NCBI GenBank assembly: GCA_031263335.1
Contig: JAISGB010000205.1
Location: 1 to 5,608 of the forward strand
Reading direction: 5' to 3'
DNA: 5,608 nt
Source: Eubacteriales Family XIII. Incertae Sedis bacterium
Lineage (GTDB): Bacteria; Bacillota; Clostridia; Peptostreptococcales; Anaerovoracaceae
Shown: in pieces, positions 4,448-5,608 of the stretch
Layout of the letters: each line of letters opens with the position of its first letter
Numbering within the stretch: the first letter of the stretch is position 1
The notes under the pieces: model-generated
What the model was told of the DNA's origin: nothing
Databases searched by the model: none
What the model saw: only the letters and a program-made list of their open reading frames with translations
Made by a program: the position numbers and the translations under genes

Positions 4448-5608
4448 TCAGCCCATGATGATCTTGCGCGCGATGGCCAAGGCGTCCACCAACGTGAGTT
4501 TTTCATCTCTGTCCATGTCCGTAGCGATCATCTGCGCTTCCGTGAACGTCGCTTGCCCGATCACGGCCCGCGCGCACAGAAGCGCATCGACCAAGGTAAC
4601 CTTCGTATCCGAATCCGCGTCGCCCGTGGCGATCGGCCCGTCATACAGGATGAAGGGGACGGGATAACCATTCATCGACAGGACGACGCGCTCGTCCGTG
4701 ATCCCGGACAGGAGGGTTCGCACCGCTTCACGGTTCGCTTCTGTCACGACGGTCCCGACGACGACGGTCACGGACGCCGAAACAGAACCCTCGGCATAAT
4801 AATTCCCCGTGTACTTGCCCGCGTCGGGCGCGCCGGTCGGCAGATAGCGACCGAGGATCGGCCCGATGTGCGCGGAATATGTACCTGAGTGAGAAACGGC
4901 GCCCGTGTTGTAACTGCCCGATACGGCGCATTGGTTGTTGTTGACGGCGCCGACGACCCCGCCGATCGCCGAGGCGTCGCGGGACGCCGATCCCGTCACG
5001 GTTCCGCCGTTGTAACAGGCGCGCGCCGCGCCGGCCAAGGTCATATAGCCGACGACGCCGCCCGTATTTTGTACACTGCCGCTCACCGCGCCGAGGTTCA
5101 CGCCGCCCGCGACCGTCCCGCCCGCCGACGAATTGCCGATGAGGCCGCCCACACCGTAGGAGGAAGTCGTCGCCGTCGACGCCGCGTTGACGTTCCCCTC
5201 GTTGCGGAGGCCGTCGAGCGTCCCCTTGCCCGAAAATGCCCCGACCGCGCCGCCGATATTATAGGCGCCGGAGACGGAACCCTTGTTGACGGAATTCCTT
5301 ACCTCGGCGTTGTTTTCCGCGACGCCGCAGAGCCCGCCGGCGTTCGACGTTTCCGCGCCCACCGACCCCGTATTCGTCGCCGAAACGATCAGCCCGTCGG
5401 AGGACAGGCCGCCCGCAACGCCGCCGACCGTGTTCTTCGCCTGTACATTGCCCGTGTTTCTACAATTTGTCGCCGTTCCGTACAGCCGGCCCGCGACGCC
5501 GCCCGCATAGGTTGCGGAGGTCGCGGAAGCGGCGATCGACGCCTCGTTCACGCAACCCTCTATCATGCCATAGCAGATACCGACGACGCCGGCGACATAG
5601 GACGTACC
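4448..5608 (-). CDS. Secreted GLUG-repeat protein with C-terminal type I dockerin (5' end outside the window)
   Basis: This is the C-terminal 386 residues of a larger protein. The frame stays open to the right edge, and the 14 codons upstream of the first in-window Met (5566) read as another repeat unit, so that Met is internal. Residues 1-275 are eight to nine GLUG-type units of about 27-35 residues, each opening with a GG(V/L/A)(V/A/I)G motif and containing an N-x-G-x-V turn; GLUG arrays are predicted beta-solenoid-like extracellular modules. A linker of about 52 residues follows. Residues 328-386 are a dockerin: two copies of a calcium-loop plus helix (GDADSDTKVTLVDAL and TDMDRDEKLTLVDAL). 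Dockerins bind cohesins, so the protein should be secreted and docked to a scaffold or cell-surface cohesin. No cohesin, TM anchor or sortase signal is visible here. It ends with TGA 16 nt before the next gene, which suggests co-transcription. The ligand or enzymatic role is unknown; an N-terminal catalytic domain may lie outside the window. Confidence 0.9.
   Translation of the reverse strand, partial: GTSYVAGVVGICYGMIEGCVNEASIAASATSATYAGGVAGRLYGTATNCRNTGNVQAKNTVGGVAGGLSSDGLIVSATNTGSVGAETSNAGGLCGVAENNAEVRNSVNKGSVSGAYNIGGAVGAFSGKGTLDGLRNEGNVNAASTATTSSYGVGGLIGNSSAGGTVAGGVNLGAVSGSVQNTGGVVGYMTLAGAARACYNGGTVTGSASRDASAIGGVVGAVNNNQCAVSGSYNTGAVSHSGTYSAHIGPILGRYLPTGAPDAGKYTGNYYAEGSVSASVTVVVGTVVTEANREAVRTLLSGITDERVVLSMNGYPVPFILYDGPIATGDADSDTKVTLVDALLCARAVIGQATFTEAQMIATDMDRDEKLTLVDALAIARKIIMG
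4451..4627 (-). other. Type I dockerin domain (two calcium-binding loop-helix repeats)
   Basis: This region encodes the last 59 residues of the GLUG protein. The first loop is D-A-D-S-D with a downstream Asp twelve positions after the first Asp; the second is D-M-D-R-D with the same spacing. Both loops are followed by a L-V-D-A-L helix start, giving the near two-fold symmetry typical of dockerins. The usual Asn/Asp calcium-ligand positions look intact in both copies, so it is probably a functional calcium-dependent cohesin binder. Confidence 0.85.
4784..5608 (-). repeat. GLUG-type protein repeat array
   Basis: The coding sequence contains eight full or nearly full units plus a degenerate last one (starting GPILG). 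Unit openings that can be read are GGVAG (twice), GGLCG, GGAVG, GGLIG, GGVVG (twice) and GPILG, preceded at the window edge by AGVVG. Spacing varies from about 27 to 35 residues, mainly in a Ser/Thr/Ala-rich loop between units. The units are diverged at the DNA level, so this is an old protein repeat rather than a recent tandem duplication. Confidence 0.8.

Noticed and set aside
4432..4506. Upstream in-frame Met at 4506 as start of the surface protein
   Set aside because: It would place 25 residues inside the dockerin coding sequence, and it hides the signal peptide that begins directly after the ATG at 4431.

Overview
The window is GC-rich and is coded throughout on the minus strand. Read in the transcription direction (high to low coordinates) it holds five tightly packed genes: (1) the 3' end of a large secreted protein with a GLUG repeat array and a C-terminal type I dockerin (4448 to beyond 5608); (2) a 738-residue exported, C-terminally membrane-anchored multidomain surface protein (2215-4431); (3) a three-TM MotA/TolQ/ExbB-family proton-channel protein (1619-2233); (4) a DUF2149 protein with one TM helix that looks ExbD-like (1257-1619); (5) a lipoprotein with a divergent sulfite-oxidase/molybdopterin-type domain (107-1225). 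The spacings are a 16-nt gap, a 19-nt overlap, a 1-nt overlap and a 31-nt gap. No terminator or promoter is visible between them, so they are probably one operon that starts upstream of the window and may continue past the left edge.

The organism is most likely an uncultured high-GC anaerobic member of the Bacillota (Clostridia-like). The reasons are the dockerin, the GLUG repeats, the 'FTPNDTANYN'-type Ig-like repeats, GGAGG-type ribosome binding sites and the bacterial lipobox. This is inference: a methanogenic archaeon is less likely but not excluded, because DUF2149/ExbB-like pairs also occur there.

Working model (inference): the ExbB-like and DUF2149 proteins form an ion-driven membrane motor, comparable to ExbB-ExbD. 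The lipoprotein and the 738-residue protein place related sulfite-oxidase-like domains, both apparently lacking the usual molybdenum-ligand cysteine, on the outer face of the same membrane. The GLUG-dockerin protein is a secreted partner. No TonB-like protein, outer-membrane receptor or catalytic enzyme is visible. From recalled knowledge, ExbB-like/DUF2149 pairs accompany CobN-like chelatases in haem or corrinoid-related operons (for example hmu operons of Bacteroidales and some methanogen loci), so tetrapyrrole or metal acquisition is the leading but unproven guess for the role of this locus.

The large open frames on the plus strand and in other minus-strand frames are antisense or shadow frames of these five genes. 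The left 106 bases hold no confident gene.
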